Source: Deltaproteobacteria bacterium
GTDB lineage: Bacteria > Myxococcota > Myxococcia > Myxococcales > 40CM-4-68-19
Reading direction: 5' to 3'
Assembly (NCBI GenBank): GCA_005879535.1
Contig: VBKI01000053.1
Coordinates: forward strand, 1-64,000
Length of the DNA: 64,000 nucleotides
How positions within the stretch are numbered: position 1 is the stretch's first letter; each line of letters starts with the position of its first letter. The notes beneath the pieces were generated by a model. It worked only from the letters and a program-made list of their open reading frames with translations. It had not been told where the DNA came from and made no database searches. Below, one piece after another: positions 40,687-49,947 of this stretch. Position numbers and translations under genes: made by a program.

Positions 40687-42311
40687 ACTTCAATCTCCTC
40701 TGGGCCGGCGCGGTGGCTGACGAGCTGGTGCGCGCCGGAGCGCGCGATGCGGTGATCTGTCCCGGCTCCCGCAGCGCCCCGCTCGCCCTCGCCCTGGCCG
40801 ACCGCCTGCGGCCGCACACCGTGATCGACGAGCGCAGCGCGGCGTTCTTCGCCCTCGGAGCGGCGAAAGCGTCCGGCCGTCCCGTCGCGCTCCTCTCCAC
40901 TTCCGGAAGCGCGGCGGCGCATTTCTACCCCGCGCTGCTGGAGGCCGAGGCGACGGCCATCCCGGTGATCGCGATCACCGCCGATCGCCCGCCGGAGCTC
41001 CATGGCTGGGGCGCGCCGCAGCAGCTGGATCAGCACCGGCTCTTCGGCGGCCACGCCTTTTTCGCCGATCTCGGCCTGCCCGATCCGCTGACGCTTTCGC
41101 ACATGCGCGCAACCGTCGCGCGCGCACTCCATCACGGGGGGCCGGCGCATCTGAACGCGCCCTTCCGCGAGCCTCTGGCCCCTGTTCCCGGTCCGCTGCC
41201 CGAGGTCCGCAACGAGCCCGCCGTGCACCACGTGTCGGCGCGCGGCATGCCCGACGTGCGCGAGCTCGCCGGGATCCTCTCCCGGCATCCACGCGGTGTG
41301 ATCGTCTGCGGTCCCCGCGACGCTCGCGACGATTTTCCCGCTGCCGTCCGGGAGCTGTCGCGCGCTCTCGGCTACGCCGTCCTCACGGATGCGGCGTCGG
41401 GTGTCGACGAAGGCGTCGCGCATGCGGATCTGATCCTGAGGAACGAAGCCTGGGCGCGCGCGCTGCGGCCCGAAGCCGTCGTGCGGGTGGGCGGAGCAAT
41501 CAGCTCGAAGCTCGTGCAGTCCTGGGTGGAGCAGGCCCGGTGCACGATCGTGATTCACGAGCGCGGCGAGCCAGTCGATCCGGCGCACGGAGCAACGGCG
41601 GTGGTCGCCGGGCCTGCTGCGGAAGTGTGCAAGGCAATTGCCGCGTCAGCGCGCGCCGAAGGTCCCCTCCGGCGTCTGTTCGAAGGCGCCGAGAGGCGCG
41701 CCCGCGGTGCCCTCGAAGTGGCCTTCGCCGAAGGTGATTGGGGAGAGCCGCTCGTCGCCCGCGAAACGGCGCTGGCAGCGGACCTGCTCTACGTGGCGAG
41801 CAGCATGCCGGTCCGCGACGTGGACGCGTTCGCGCCGCGGCGGGGTCGAGTGCTGGTGAACCGCGGGCTGAACGGCATCGACGGGATCGTCTCCAGCGCC
41901 GCCGGCGCCGCCGCCGTCACCGGCACGAAGGCCGTCGCGCTCGTGGGCGATCTCGCGCTGCTGCACGATCTGGGCGGCCTGATCGCTGCCGCCCGGTTGC
42001 GGCTCCCGCTCACCGTCGTCTGCGTGAACAACGACGGCGGCGGCATCTTCCATTTCCTTCCCATCGCCGCGCACGCCGAGCGGTTCGAAGAGCTGTTCGC
42101 CACTCCGCACGGGCTCGATCTGGAAGGCGCTGCGCGGCTCTGCGGAGCCACCTTCACGCGTGTCGCGGACGGGAGAGCGCTGCGCAGCGCGCTGCAGCGA
42201 ACCACCGCCGGCCTGCAGATGGTCGAGGCGCGCACGGACCGCGCCGCCAACGTGGCGCAGCACCGTTCGCTGCAGGCCGCCGTGATCGCGGCGCTCGGGG
42301 ATCCGCCTTGA
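40683..42311 (+). CDS. menD: 2-succinyl-5-enolpyruvyl-6-hydroxy-3-cyclohexene-1-carboxylate synthase MenD
   Basis: A 542-residue thiamine diphosphate enzyme joining isochorismate and 2-oxoglutarate. The N-terminal ThDP domain starts with VICPGSRSAPLALAL and has the catalytic-glutamate region VIDERSAAFFALG; the C-terminal pyrophosphate domain shows NRGLNGIDGIVSSAAGAAA, ALVGDLALLHDLGG and VNNDGGGIFHFLP with the GD...NN metal-binding pattern. The GTG start lies in the menF stop (GTGA). Length matches the family. Confidence 0.96.
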   Translation: MNFNLLWAGAVADELVRAGARDAVICPGSRSAPLALALADRLRPHTVIDERSAAFFALGAAKASGRPVALLSTSGSAAAHFYPALLEAEATAIPVIAITADRPPELHGWGAPQQLDQHRLFGGHAFFADLGLPDPLTLSHMRATVARALHHGGPAHLNAPFREPLAPVPGPLPEVRNEPAVHHVSARGMPDVRELAGILSRHPRGVIVCGPRDARDDFPAAVRELSRALGYAVLTDAASGVDEGVAHADLILRNEAWARALRPEAVVRVGGAISSKLVQSWVEQARCTIVIHERGEPVDPAHGATAVVAGPAAEVCKAIAASARAEGPLRRLFEGAERRARGALEVAFAEGDWGEPLVARETALAADLLYVASSMPVRDVDAFAPRRGRVLVNRGLNGIDGIVSSAAGAAAVTGTKAVALVGDLALLHDLGGLIAAARLRLPLTVVCVNNDGGGIFHFLPIAAHAERFEELFATPHGLDLEGAARLCGATFTRVADGRALRSALQRTTAGLQMVEARTDRAANVAQHRSLQAAVIAALGDPP

Positions 42312-42982
42312 GGACGTTGCTGCTGCACGGTTTCGCTGGAAGCCCGCGCACGCTCGCGCGCTTCCTTCCCGAGGCGGAGGCGCCCGACTTGCCCGGACAC
42401 GGCGGCGCTGCCGATGCCACTTCCTGGAACGATGCCCTCGCTGCTCTCGAGCCGGCGGACCCGGTGCGCATCGTCGGCTACTCGATGGGGGCGCGGCTGG
42501 CGTTGGGCCTCGCCTTGCGCAATCCAGCGATGGTCAGCGAGCTGGTCCTGGAAAGCGGCACGGCCGGCATCGAGGACACAGGTGAGCGCGCCCAGCGGAA
42601 GGCCGCCGACGACGACCTGGCCGCCTTCATCGAACGCGAAGGGATGGAGAAGTTCATCGACCGCTGGGAGCGGCACCCTACCCTTGCATCCTTGCGGCCG
42701 TTTGCAGCGCAACTCCGCTTCGAGCGGCTTGCGCATCGTCCAGCCGGGCTCGCCAGCGCGCTGCGCCATCTCGGCGCGGGCGCGCAGCCGAGCTACTGGG
42801 CGGATCTGCCGCGCCTGCGCGTACCCGTCCGTCTGATCACCGGCGCGAACGACGAGAAGTTCTCCGCGCTCGCGCGCCGGATGCGCGACCTCCTCCCGCA
42901 GGCGTCGCTGATCCCGATTCCCGACTGCGGGCACGCGCCGCACCTCGAACGACCCCAGGCATTCGTGGAGGCACTGCGATGA
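42308..42982 (+). CDS. menH: MenH-type alpha/beta hydrolase (SHCHC synthase)
   Basis: A 224-residue alpha/beta hydrolase that would eliminate pyruvate from SEPHCHC to give SHCHC. The oxyanion segment is [13 protein letters not shown], the nucleophile serine [10 protein letters not shown], the acid-region TGANDEKFS, and the histidine [12 protein letters not shown] start in a TTGA overlap with menD is chosen because it begins the first strand and all other junctions overlap by 4 nt. Similar hydrolases exist for other pathways; the context supports MenH. Confidence 0.88.
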   Translation: MRTLLLHGFAGSPRTLARFLPEAEAPDLPGHGGAADATSWNDALAALEPADPVRIVGYSMGARLALGLALRNPAMVSELVLESGTAGIEDTGERAQRKAADDDLAAFIEREGMEKFIDRWERHPTLASLRPFAAQLRFERLAHRPAGLASALRHLGAGAQPSYWADLPRLRVPVRLITGANDEKFSALARRMRDLLPQASLIPIPDCGHAPHLERPQAFVEALR

Positions 42983-43794
42983 AGTGGAACCTGGTGCAGA
43001 AGCACGAAGACGTCATCTACGAAAAATCGGGCAACGGGATTGCCAGGATCACCATCAACCGCCCCGAAGTCCGCAACGCCTTCCGCCCGCAGACGCTGTT
43101 CGAGTTGCAGAAGTGTTTCGACGACGTGCGCGAGGATCCGGATACCGGCGTCGCCATCCTCACCGGCGCCGGGAACGAGGCGTTCTGTTCGGGCGGCGAC
43201 CAGCGCATCCGGGGGACGCAAGGATACGTCGGCCGCGACGGTGTTCCCCGCCTGAACGTCCTCGACCTGCAGAAGCAGATCCGGTCGCTCCCGAAGCCGG
43301 TGGTCGCGATGGTCGCCGGATATGCCATCGGGGGCGGGCACGTGCTCCACGTCGTCTGCGACCTGACCATCGCGGCCGACAATGCCCGCTTCGGCCAGAC
43401 CGGACCGCGGGTGGGCAGCTTCGACGGCGGGTTCGGATCCTCGACGCTGGCGAGCATCGTCGGCCTGAAGAAAGCGAAGGAGATCTGGTTCCTCTGCCGC
43501 CAGTACGACGCCCAGCAGGCGCTCTCCATGGGGCTCGTGAACGCGGTGGTCCCGCTCGCCCGCCTCGAGGAGGAGACCGTGAAGTGGTGCGAGGAGATGC
43601 TCCAGCTCAGCCCGCTGGCGCTGCGGATGCTGAAGCGCAGCTTCAACGCCGCGCTCGACGGCCAGGCGGGGATCCAGGAGCTGGCGGGCGACGCGACCAT
43701 GCTCTTCTACATGAGCGAGGAAGCGCAGGAAGGCCGCGACGCGTTCAAGGAGAAGCGCAAGCCCGACTTCCGGAAGTTTCCGAGGCGACCATGA
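42979..43794 (+). CDS. menB: 1,4-dihydroxy-2-naphthoyl-CoA synthase MenB
   Basis: A 271-residue crotonase-fold enzyme that closes the second ring of o-succinylbenzoyl-CoA. MenB landmarks are [47 protein letters not shown], the [10 protein letters not shown] loop, and the C-terminal FKEKRKPDF. The ATG overlaps the menH stop by 4 nt. Length fits the family (260-290). Confidence 0.96.
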   Translation: MKWNLVQKHEDVIYEKSGNGIARITINRPEVRNAFRPQTLFELQKCFDDVREDPDTGVAILTGAGNEAFCSGGDQRIRGTQGYVGRDGVPRLNVLDLQKQIRSLPKPVVAMVAGYAIGGGHVLHVVCDLTIAADNARFGQTGPRVGSFDGGFGSSTLASIVGLKKAKEIWFLCRQYDAQQALSMGLVNAVVPLARLEEETVKWCEEMLQLSPLALRMLKRSFNAALDGQAGIQELAGDATMLFYMSEEAQEGRDAFKEKRKPDFRKFPRRP

Positions 43795-44660
43795 CCGAGC
43801 TGGCCGCCATCCGGCCCGGACTCGGCGTGTGGCTGATGGCCGCGCGCCCGCGTACGCTGAGCGCGGCGGTCTCGCCGGTTCTGGTGGGGACCGCCATCGC
43901 GCACCGCGTCGGGGCACTGCGCCCCGCTGCCGCCGCGCTCGCGCTGCTCGCGTCGCTGCTCATCCAGGTCGGAACGAACTTTGCGAACGACTACTCGGAT
44001 TTCCGGCACGGGGCGGACGCCGACCGGGTGGGGCCGACGCGAGTCACACAGAGCGGCCTCGTGCCGCCGGGAACCGTCAAGCTCGCTGCCTGGTTTGCAT
44101 TTGGCATCTCCGGATTGTTCGGGATCGCCCTGGCCGCGATGTCCGGCTGGCCCATCCTGGTCATCGGTTTGGCGTCGGTCGCTGCGGGTTGGCTCTACAC
44201 CGGTGGGCCGTGGCCGCTCGGCTACCACGGGCTCGGCGATCTCTTCGTCTTCGTCTTCTTCGGGCTGGTCGCCACCTGCGGCACGGTGTACGCGCAGGCC
44301 CTCTATGTTCCATCCATGGCCTGGATGGCGGGAGCGGCGGTTGGATCGCTCGCGACGGCCATCCTGGTGGTCAACAACCTTCGCGACCGGAAGACCGACG
44401 CGCACGTCGGCAAGAACACGCTGGCGGTGAAGCTCGGCGCGCGCGCGACGCGCGTGCAGTATGCGATCCTGGCACTTGCGCCGTTCGTCCTCGCCATCCT
44501 GCTGGGTACTCTCTGGCCGCTGCTCGCCTTGCCCGCTTTGCTCCGGGCGCTGCGCACCGTGCTCACCCAGGAAGGAGCTGCCCTGAACCGCGGCCTCGGC
44601 GAGACGGCGCGCGCGCAGATTCTCTATTCGCTGCTGCTGGCCGCGGGATTGTGGCAATGA
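43791..44660 (+). CDS. menA: 1,4-dihydroxy-2-naphthoate polyprenyltransferase MenA
   Basis: A 289-residue UbiA-family integral membrane prenyltransferase with about eight helices. The first aspartate motif is [14 protein letters not shown] and the second is [19 protein letters not shown]; between them, [20 protein letters not shown] is the usual N-terminal helix. It joins DHNA to a polyprenyl chain with loss of CO2. The ATG overlaps menB by 4 nt. Chain length of the quinone is set by another enzyme. Confidence 0.95.
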   Translation: MTELAAIRPGLGVWLMAARPRTLSAAVSPVLVGTAIAHRVGALRPAAAALALLASLLIQVGTNFANDYSDFRHGADADRVGPTRVTQSGLVPPGTVKLAAWFAFGISGLFGIALAAMSGWPILVIGLASVAAGWLYTGGPWPLGYHGLGDLFVFVFFGLVATCGTVYAQALYVPSMAWMAGAAVGSLATAILVVNNLRDRKTDAHVGKNTLAVKLGARATRVQYAILALAPFVLAILLGTLWPLLALPALLRALRTVLTQEGAALNRGLGETARAQILYSLLLAAGLWQ

Positions 44661-45646
44661 TGCCGGCGCGCGCCGTCGGGCGGCGCATCGAAGTGCGCCC
44701 CTACCGCTTGCGGCTCACGCGACCGGTGCGCACGGCGCGCGGCATCCATGAGCTGCGCGAAGGCTTTCTCGTCTTTGCCCACGACGGAGAGCGCATCGGC
44801 CGCGGCGACGCGGCGCCGCTGCCGGAGCTCGGGACCGAGTCGCTCCGCGAGTGCCACCGCCAGCTCCAGGAGGCGACCTTCGAGGCCTTCCCGGAGACTC
44901 CCGCCGCACGGTGCGCCGTCGAGCAGGCGTTGCTCGACCTCGAAGCGCAGCGCGCCGGCGTCCCTCTCGCGCGGCTGCTCGAGCGCGCGGCGCCGCTGGA
45001 AGTGCCCGCGAGCGCCTTGCTCTCCGCCGACGCGGTTCCCGAGCTCGCGCGGGAGGCGCAGCGCGCGGTGGCCGAGGGATTCCTCACCTTGAAGCTGAAG
45101 GTGGGGATGGGCGACGACTACGCGCGCGCCGCGGTCGTTCGCGACGCGGCCGGGCCCGACGTGAAGCTCCGGCTCGACGCAAACGGCGCCTGGGACGCTC
45201 CCGAGGCGCTCCGGAAGCTGCGAGAGCTCGCGCCGCTGCGGATCGAGCTCTGCGAACAGCCCACGCCGGACCTGCTCGGCCTGGAAGGGTCACAGGTGGC
45301 GTTGGCGGCCGACGAGATGGTGGCTTCCGACCCGGAGGGCGCGCTCGCCCGCGCGGCCGTCATCGTTCTCAAGCCGATGCTCCTCGGCGGCATACTTCCC
45401 GCTCTTCGCCTCGCACGGCGCGCGCACGAGCGCGGCCGCAAGATCGTCGTCACCAGCTCGCTGGAGAGCGCCGTCGGGCGCGGCGGCGCAGCACACCTCG
45501 CTGCCGCTGTGCTCGCGCTCGGACCGCAGCCTGCTGCCGGCATCGCCACCGGGACGCTGGTCGAGGAAGACGTCGGCCCGGACCCGTTCGCCCCGGCCGG
45601 TGGAATCGTGCGCATCCCGGCTTTGCCGGGACTCGGTCTGCCGTGA
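44657..45646 (+). CDS. menC: o-Succinylbenzoate synthase MenC
   Basis: A 329-residue enolase-superfamily dehydratase making o-succinylbenzoate from SHCHC. The catalytic KxK is in LTLKLKVGMGDD, metal ligands follow in KLRLDANGAW, IELCEQPTPD and ALAADEMV, and the late lysine in VIVLKPMLLGG. The first of two adjacent ATGs sits in the menA stop (ATGA). Members are hard to tell from other enolases by sequence alone, but the operon fixes it. Confidence 0.93.
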   Translation: MMPARAVGRRIEVRPYRLRLTRPVRTARGIHELREGFLVFAHDGERIGRGDAAPLPELGTESLRECHRQLQEATFEAFPETPAARCAVEQALLDLEAQRAGVPLARLLERAAPLEVPASALLSADAVPELAREAQRAVAEGFLTLKLKVGMGDDYARAAVVRDAAGPDVKLRLDANGAWDAPEALRKLRELAPLRIELCEQPTPDLLGLEGSQVALAADEMVASDPEGALARAAVIVLKPMLLGGILPALRLARRAHERGRKIVVTSSLESAVGRGGAAHLAAAVLALGPQPAAGIATGTLVEEDVGPDPFAPAGGIVRIPALPGLGLP

Positions 45647-46821
45647 AGCTCGTCTTCCGCGGATCGGCGCTGGAGATCGCGCCTACCGCCGTGCATGAGC
45701 GGCGGATCTTCGCCGAAGGAAACAACACGCCGGATACCGCCGGTCTCGTGCTTGGCGCGATGGATCGGGGCGCGGAGCTGGTACTGCTCAATCCGCGCCT
45801 GACCGCCGCGGAGCGGACGGCGCAGAGGCAATCGATCTCGGGGATCCCGCCCGCGGGCGAGGCCGCGTTGGTCCTCTTCACGTCGGGCACCACGGGTTCG
45901 CCCAAGGCGGCCCGCCTGGCACGCGACAATCTCGAAGCGAGCGCGCTCGCGGCGAACCAGGTCCTCCAGGTCGACGCCCGGTCCCGCTTCCTCTGCGTGC
46001 TGCCGCTGTTCCATGTCGGCGGCCTCGGAGTCCTTTTCCGCTGCGGGCTGGCCGGCGCCACCGTGCTGCTGCACGAGCGCTTCGACGCCGCGGCAGTCGC
46101 GGGGGAGCTGCGCGAGGGGGCGACGCACGCCAGCCTGGTCGCGACCACGCTCGCGCGGGTGCTGGAGCAGGGTGCCACATTCCCGCCCGCCATCGTTGCC
46201 GTCGGCGGCGGTCCGGTGCCGAAGCCGCTCCTCGAGCGCGCCCGAAGCGCGGGGCTGCGCGTTCTGCAGACCTGGGGAATGACCGAAACGTGCTCGATGG
46301 CCACCTGCGAGCGCCCGGACGACGCCGACGGCGCGACAGCCGGACCACCTCTCCCGGGGTTCCAGGTGGTCGTGGACCAGGGAGAAGTCGTCGTTCGCGG
46401 ACCGGCGGTGATGCGCGGATATCTGGGGCAGCCGCCGCTTCAGGGAGGGTCCTTCCGCACCGGCGATCTCGGCGAGATGGATGCTCGGGGACGGCTCATC
46501 GTCCATGCGCGCCGGAGCGATCTCATCGTCAGCGGAGGCGAGAACATCTATCCCGCCGAGGTGGAGGCAGCGCTGCTCGCACACCCGGAGGTGCGCGATG
46601 CGGCGGTGCTCCCCGCCTCGGACGAAGAGTGGGGGCAGATCGGCGTCGCGTACGTCGTGACGGACGCGCCGGTGAGCGGCTTGCGCGAGTTTCTCCGTGC
46701 GCGCCTCGCGAAGTACAAGGTGCCGGTGCGTTTCGTAGCGGTTTCCGAGCTGCCCCGGAACGCCGCCGGCAAGGTCGATCGGGTCGCGCTGCAGGGGCGC
46801 CTGGAACTGGAAGAGCGCTGA
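45643..46821 (+). CDS. menE: o-Succinylbenzoate-CoA ligase MenE
   Basis: A 392-residue AMP-forming ligase activating o-succinylbenzoate to its CoA ester. The ATP loop is LVLFTSGTTGSPKAARL; further motifs are LPLFHVGGLG, TWGMTETCSM, RTGDLGEMD, IVSGGENIYPAEVE and LPRNAAGKVDR. It is shorter than most MenE proteins (about 450-490), having a condensed N-terminal domain. GTG start in the menC stop (GTGA). It is the last men gene; moaA begins 15 bp further on and may be read through. Confidence 0.94.
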   Translation: MKLVFRGSALEIAPTAVHERRIFAEGNNTPDTAGLVLGAMDRGAELVLLNPRLTAAERTAQRQSISGIPPAGEAALVLFTSGTTGSPKAARLARDNLEASALAANQVLQVDARSRFLCVLPLFHVGGLGVLFRCGLAGATVLLHERFDAAAVAGELREGATHASLVATTLARVLEQGATFPPAIVAVGGGPVPKPLLERARSAGLRVLQTWGMTETCSMATCERPDDADGATAGPPLPGFQVVVDQGEVVVRGPAVMRGYLGQPPLQGGSFRTGDLGEMDARGRLIVHARRSDLIVSGGENIYPAEVEAALLAHPEVRDAAVLPASDEEWGQIGVAYVVTDAPVSGLREFLRARLAKYKVPVRFVAVSELPRNAAGKVDRVALQGRLELEER

Positions 46822-46836
46822 CTTTGGTTCCCGAGC

Positions 46837-47973
46837 GTGGAAGCGTTATACACAGCGGCCGTGGACGCGCGCCCCCTGCCCGTCGTGTCTTCCGCGCCCC
46901 GCCCTCTCGACGCGGCGTCGCTCGGGCTCGTTGCAAGGGCCGATGCGCGGGCGCAGGGATTGTTCGACCGGTTCGGCCGCGCGCACACGTACCTGCGCAT
47001 CTCGGTGATCGAGAAGTGCAACCTCCGTTGCCGCTACTGCATGCCGGAGGAAGGCGTGGCATTGCTGCCCAAAGGCGACTTGCTCTCCTTCGAGGAGATC
47101 GAGCGCCTGGCGACGCTGTTCGTGCGGCTGGGCGTTCGCAAGATCCGCGTGACGGGCGGTGAGCCGTTGGTGCGCCGCGGGGTGGACGATCTGGTGGCGC
47201 GTCTCGGGAGGCTGAAGTCATACGGTCTGCAGCGGCTGGCGATGACCTCCAATGCGCTGCTCCTGCGGCAGCACCTCGACGGCCTCCGCGCCGGCGGGCT
47301 CGACGCGGTCAATCTTTCGCTCGATACGCTGCGTCCCGAGCGCTTCCGCGAGATCACCTTGCGCGACGGGTGCGAGGAGACCATCGCGGCGATTCGCGCG
47401 GCAGCAGCGGCGGGATTCGATTCCGTCAAGGTGAACGCGGTCGTGATGGCCGGCGTGAACGACGACGAGCTCGTCGATCTGGCGCGCGCGTTCGCTCTCG
47501 ATGCGCCCATCGAGATGCGCTACATCGAATATATGCCATTCGAGGGAAATCACTGGGGCGAGCGGCTCCGGATGTTTCCCGCCGAGGCGATCCGCGCGCG
47601 GCTCGAGGAGCAACTCGAGCTGGAGGAGATCGGGTTGGCCGAGACCGCACGCGTTTACCGGGTACGCGAGAGGAACGGCCGCGACTTCCGCGGTCGCATC
47701 GGGATCATCTCCAGCATGACCGAGCCGTTCTGCGCCACCTGCAACCGGACCCGCCTGACCGCGGACGGGCACTTCCGCTGGTGCCTGCTGGACGAAGGCG
47801 AGATCGATCTGCGCGGGCCGATGCGCGCGGGCGCCACCGACGCCGATATGGCGCGGCTCATCGAGGACGGGCTGCGCGCGAAGAAGCCGGGCCATGCGCC
47901 GGCCGAAGAGCTGGTGGCGCTGCACCAGGGCCCGGGGCACGCGGGCCGCTCGATGATCCGCATCGGCGGCTGA
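46837..47973 (+). CDS. moaA: GTP 3',8-cyclase MoaA
   Basis: A 378-residue radical SAM enzyme starting molybdenum cofactor synthesis. The SAM cluster cysteines are in CNLRCRYC (61-68), followed by VTGGEPLVRR; the second, GTP-binding cluster is FCATCNRTRLTADGHFRWC. The C-terminus ends in the essential double glycine (RSMIRIGG). GTG start; a second GTG eight codons in is possible, since the first 45 residues are not conserved in the family. No other moa gene is nearby. Confidence 0.95.
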   Translation: MEALYTAAVDARPLPVVSSAPRPLDAASLGLVARADARAQGLFDRFGRAHTYLRISVIEKCNLRCRYCMPEEGVALLPKGDLLSFEEIERLATLFVRLGVRKIRVTGGEPLVRRGVDDLVARLGRLKSYGLQRLAMTSNALLLRQHLDGLRAGGLDAVNLSLDTLRPERFREITLRDGCEETIAAIRAAAAAGFDSVKVNAVVMAGVNDDELVDLARAFALDAPIEMRYIEYMPFEGNHWGERLRMFPAEAIRARLEEQLELEEIGLAETARVYRVRERNGRDFRGRIGIISSMTEPFCATCNRTRLTADGHFRWCLLDEGEIDLRGPMRAGATDADMARLIEDGLRAKKPGHAPAEELVALHQGPGHAGRSMIRIGG

Positions 47974-47980
47974 GACCGCC
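47965..47980 (+). terminator. Short hairpin at the moaA end
   Basis: GGCGG-CTGAGA-CCGCC forms a 5-bp GC stem with the moaA TGA in its loop, at the convergent junction with the THUMP methyltransferase gene. There is no T-run, so termination is only a possibility. Confidence 0.3.
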
Positions 47981-49074
47981 TACGCCGAGACGAGCATCTC
48001 GATCGGAATTCCACCGCTCTTCGTCCGCAGCAACGTCGCGAGCGGCAGGGAGGGCACCGGCGCTGTTGCCTGCGCCTTGACGAGCACGATCCGCCATCCC
48101 GGTCTTCGCCGAGCGGCGTCCGCGACCTCCGCCGCAAGGCGGCGCACGTCGGCGTTGATGCGGACTCCATAGGGCAGATTGCAGCCAATCAGTCCGCGGC
48201 CCGGGTCGGCAGTCAGGTCCGCGAGCCGCCGTTGGAGGATGTCGATGTCCACTCCCGCGCGGGAAGCGTTCTCGGCCGTAGCTTCGACGGCGCCCGCGTC
48301 CTGATCGGAAGCCTCGATACGCACGGTGACAGGACGCTCTTGCTTCCGCGCGGCAACGGTCAGGTGTTCCCATTGCCGCGCGGAGAATTCCGGCCAGCGC
48401 TGGAAGGCAAACCTGCGCGCGATGCCCGGTGCACGGCGCATCGCGATCAGCGCGGCCTCGATGGCGATGGTCCCGGATCCGCAGAGCGGATCGCAGAATG
48501 GTTCCTCGCCGTCGTAGCCTGCGCCGAGGAGCAGCGCAGCCGCGAGGGTCTCGCGGAGCGGTGCCTTCGCCTGAGGCCCGCGCCAGCCGCGCTGGTGCAA
48601 CAGTGCGCCGCTGGAATCGACGCTGACGGTGCAGACGTCGTGGTCGAAGCGGGCGAGGAAAAGCTGCGCGTCCGCCGGCGCCTCCTCGCCGGTACTCTCG
48701 ACGCGCGAAATCCTGAAACCGACCCTCGCCTCCAAGGCCGCGTGAAGCCGCTGCGCTACTGCACCCGAGTGGTAGAGCCGCGACTTGCGGCACGTCACCC
48801 GGAAAGCCGCGCATGTATCCTTGCGCAGGAACCGTTCCCACGGCAGCGCTGACGCTTTCCGCACCAGTTCCGGGAAGGTCGTGGCGCGAAAGGGCTCGCC
48901 GATCCGCAGCAGCACGCGGCTTGCCGTGCGCAGCCAGAGGTTCAGCCGCATCGCTTCCGACAACCCGCCTGCCACTTCGACGCCGCCCGCCAGCGCGCGC
49001 CCAGGAAGGCCGAGCGCTCGCATCTCCGACGCCAGGACCGGCTCCAGACCCGGCGCGCAGACCGCGAACAGCAT
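47980..49074 (-). CDS. THUMP-domain RNA (guanine-N2 or related) methyltransferase, RlmL/TrmN-like
   Basis: A 364-residue RNA methyltransferase. Residues 1-150 hold a ferredoxin-like/THUMP region (FAVCAPGLEPVLASEM, RVLLRIGEPFRATTFPELV). The catalytic Rossmann part shows LLLGAGYDGEEPFCDPLCGS, the acceptor motif GLIGCNLPYGVRI (N-L-P-Y), and VRIEASDQDAGAV. This is the layout of the N-terminal half of RlmL or of TrmN/Trm14, which modify guanines in rRNA or tRNA. The start is the Met opening the family pattern. It is divergent from the methyltransferase gene. Confidence 0.85.
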   Translation of the reverse strand: MLFAVCAPGLEPVLASEMRALGLPGRALAGGVEVAGGLSEAMRLNLWLRTASRVLLRIGEPFRATTFPELVRKASALPWERFLRKDTCAAFRVTCRKSRLYHSGAVAQRLHAALEARVGFRISRVESTGEEAPADAQLFLARFDHDVCTVSVDSSGALLHQRGWRGPQAKAPLRETLAAALLLGAGYDGEEPFCDPLCGSGTIAIEAALIAMRRAPGIARRFAFQRWPEFSARQWEHLTVAARKQERPVTVRIEASDQDAGAVEATAENASRAGVDIDILQRRLADLTADPGRGLIGCNLPYGVRINADVRRLAAEVADAARRRPGWRIVLVKAQATAPVPSLPLATLLRTKSGGIPIEMLVSA

Positions 49075-49104
49075 CGCGCCCTGCTCTACGACATCCTGTG
49101 GTAC

Positions 49105-49947
49105 GTGGCGAGGGCGATGCGTCAGGTGAAGGGCGAACAGGTGCGGCGCGAGCTGCTCCCCGGGCAGTCGGTGGAGCTGCTCAAGGAGCTCCATCTGGTC
49201 GGCCGCGACGGCGCGCTTCACGCCGACACCCTGCGCAAGCTCAAGCAGGTCAACCACCTCGTTCAGCTGCTGACGCCGGCGGTGGACGACGTGCTCGAGC
49301 GGCATCCGAGCCCGGTGTTGGTCGACGCCGGCGCCGGCAACGCCTATCTCGGCTTCGTCCTGTACGAGCTCTTCCTGCGCGAGCATCCCAGCGCTGTGAT
49401 CTATTCAGTAGATACGCGCGCCGATCTGGTCGCGCGCGGGCAGGAGCGCGCGGAGCGCCTCGGCTTCTCGCGGATGCGCTTCGTTCGGGGCGGTATCGGC
49501 GATTCTCCTGGCGAACTGCCGGAGCGCGTGCACATGGTCCTCGCCCTGCACGCGTGCGACACCGCGACGGACGACGCGCTGCTCCTCGCTCTGCGCCACG
49601 ATGCGGACCACGTCGCCGTCGTGCCCTGTTGCCAGGCGGAGGTGGCCGCGCAGCTGAAAGAGAACCGGCACGCCGCCCCGCAACCTTGGCCGCTCTTGTG
49701 GGGACATGCCATCCATCGCCGCGAGATCGGCGCGCACCTCACCAACGTGATCCGCGCGCTGGCGCTGCAGAGCCGCGGGTACCAGGTGACGGTCACGGAG
49801 TTGACCGGCTGGGAGCATTCGCTGAAGAACGAGCTGATCCTCGGCCGCCGCGTGCACCGCGAGCACCGCGGCGCGCGCGCCGAGTTGGAAAAGCTGCTGG
49901 AGACGACCGGAGTGCGACCCAAGCTGGTTCGGGAGCTGAGTGGATGA
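49105..49947 (+). CDS. SAM-dependent methyltransferase (Methyltransf_32-like)
   Basis: A 280-residue protein with a class I methyltransferase core: SAM motif PVLVDAGAGNAYLGFVLYE, and the Methyltransf_32-type signatures VLALHACDTATDDAL and VVPCCQAEVAAQL. Members are thought to modify RNA or small molecules; the substrate is unknown. GTG 49105 is the first conventional start, but the frame is open further upstream and codes EQHRALLYDILWYVAR, which looks like a natural protein start; a CTG start at 49081 is possible. Its stop overlaps the agmatinase gene (ATGA). Confidence 0.8.
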   Translation: MARAMRQVKGEQVRRELLPGQSVELLKELHLVGRDGALHADTLRKLKQVNHLVQLLTPAVDDVLERHPSPVLVDAGAGNAYLGFVLYELFLREHPSAVIYSVDTRADLVARGQERAERLGFSRMRFVRGGIGDSPGELPERVHMVLALHACDTATDDALLLALRHDADHVAVVPCCQAEVAAQLKENRHAAPQPWPLLWGHAIHRREIGAHLTNVIRALALQSRGYQVTVTELTGWEHSLKNELILGRRVHREHRGARAELEKLLETTGVRPKLVRELSG

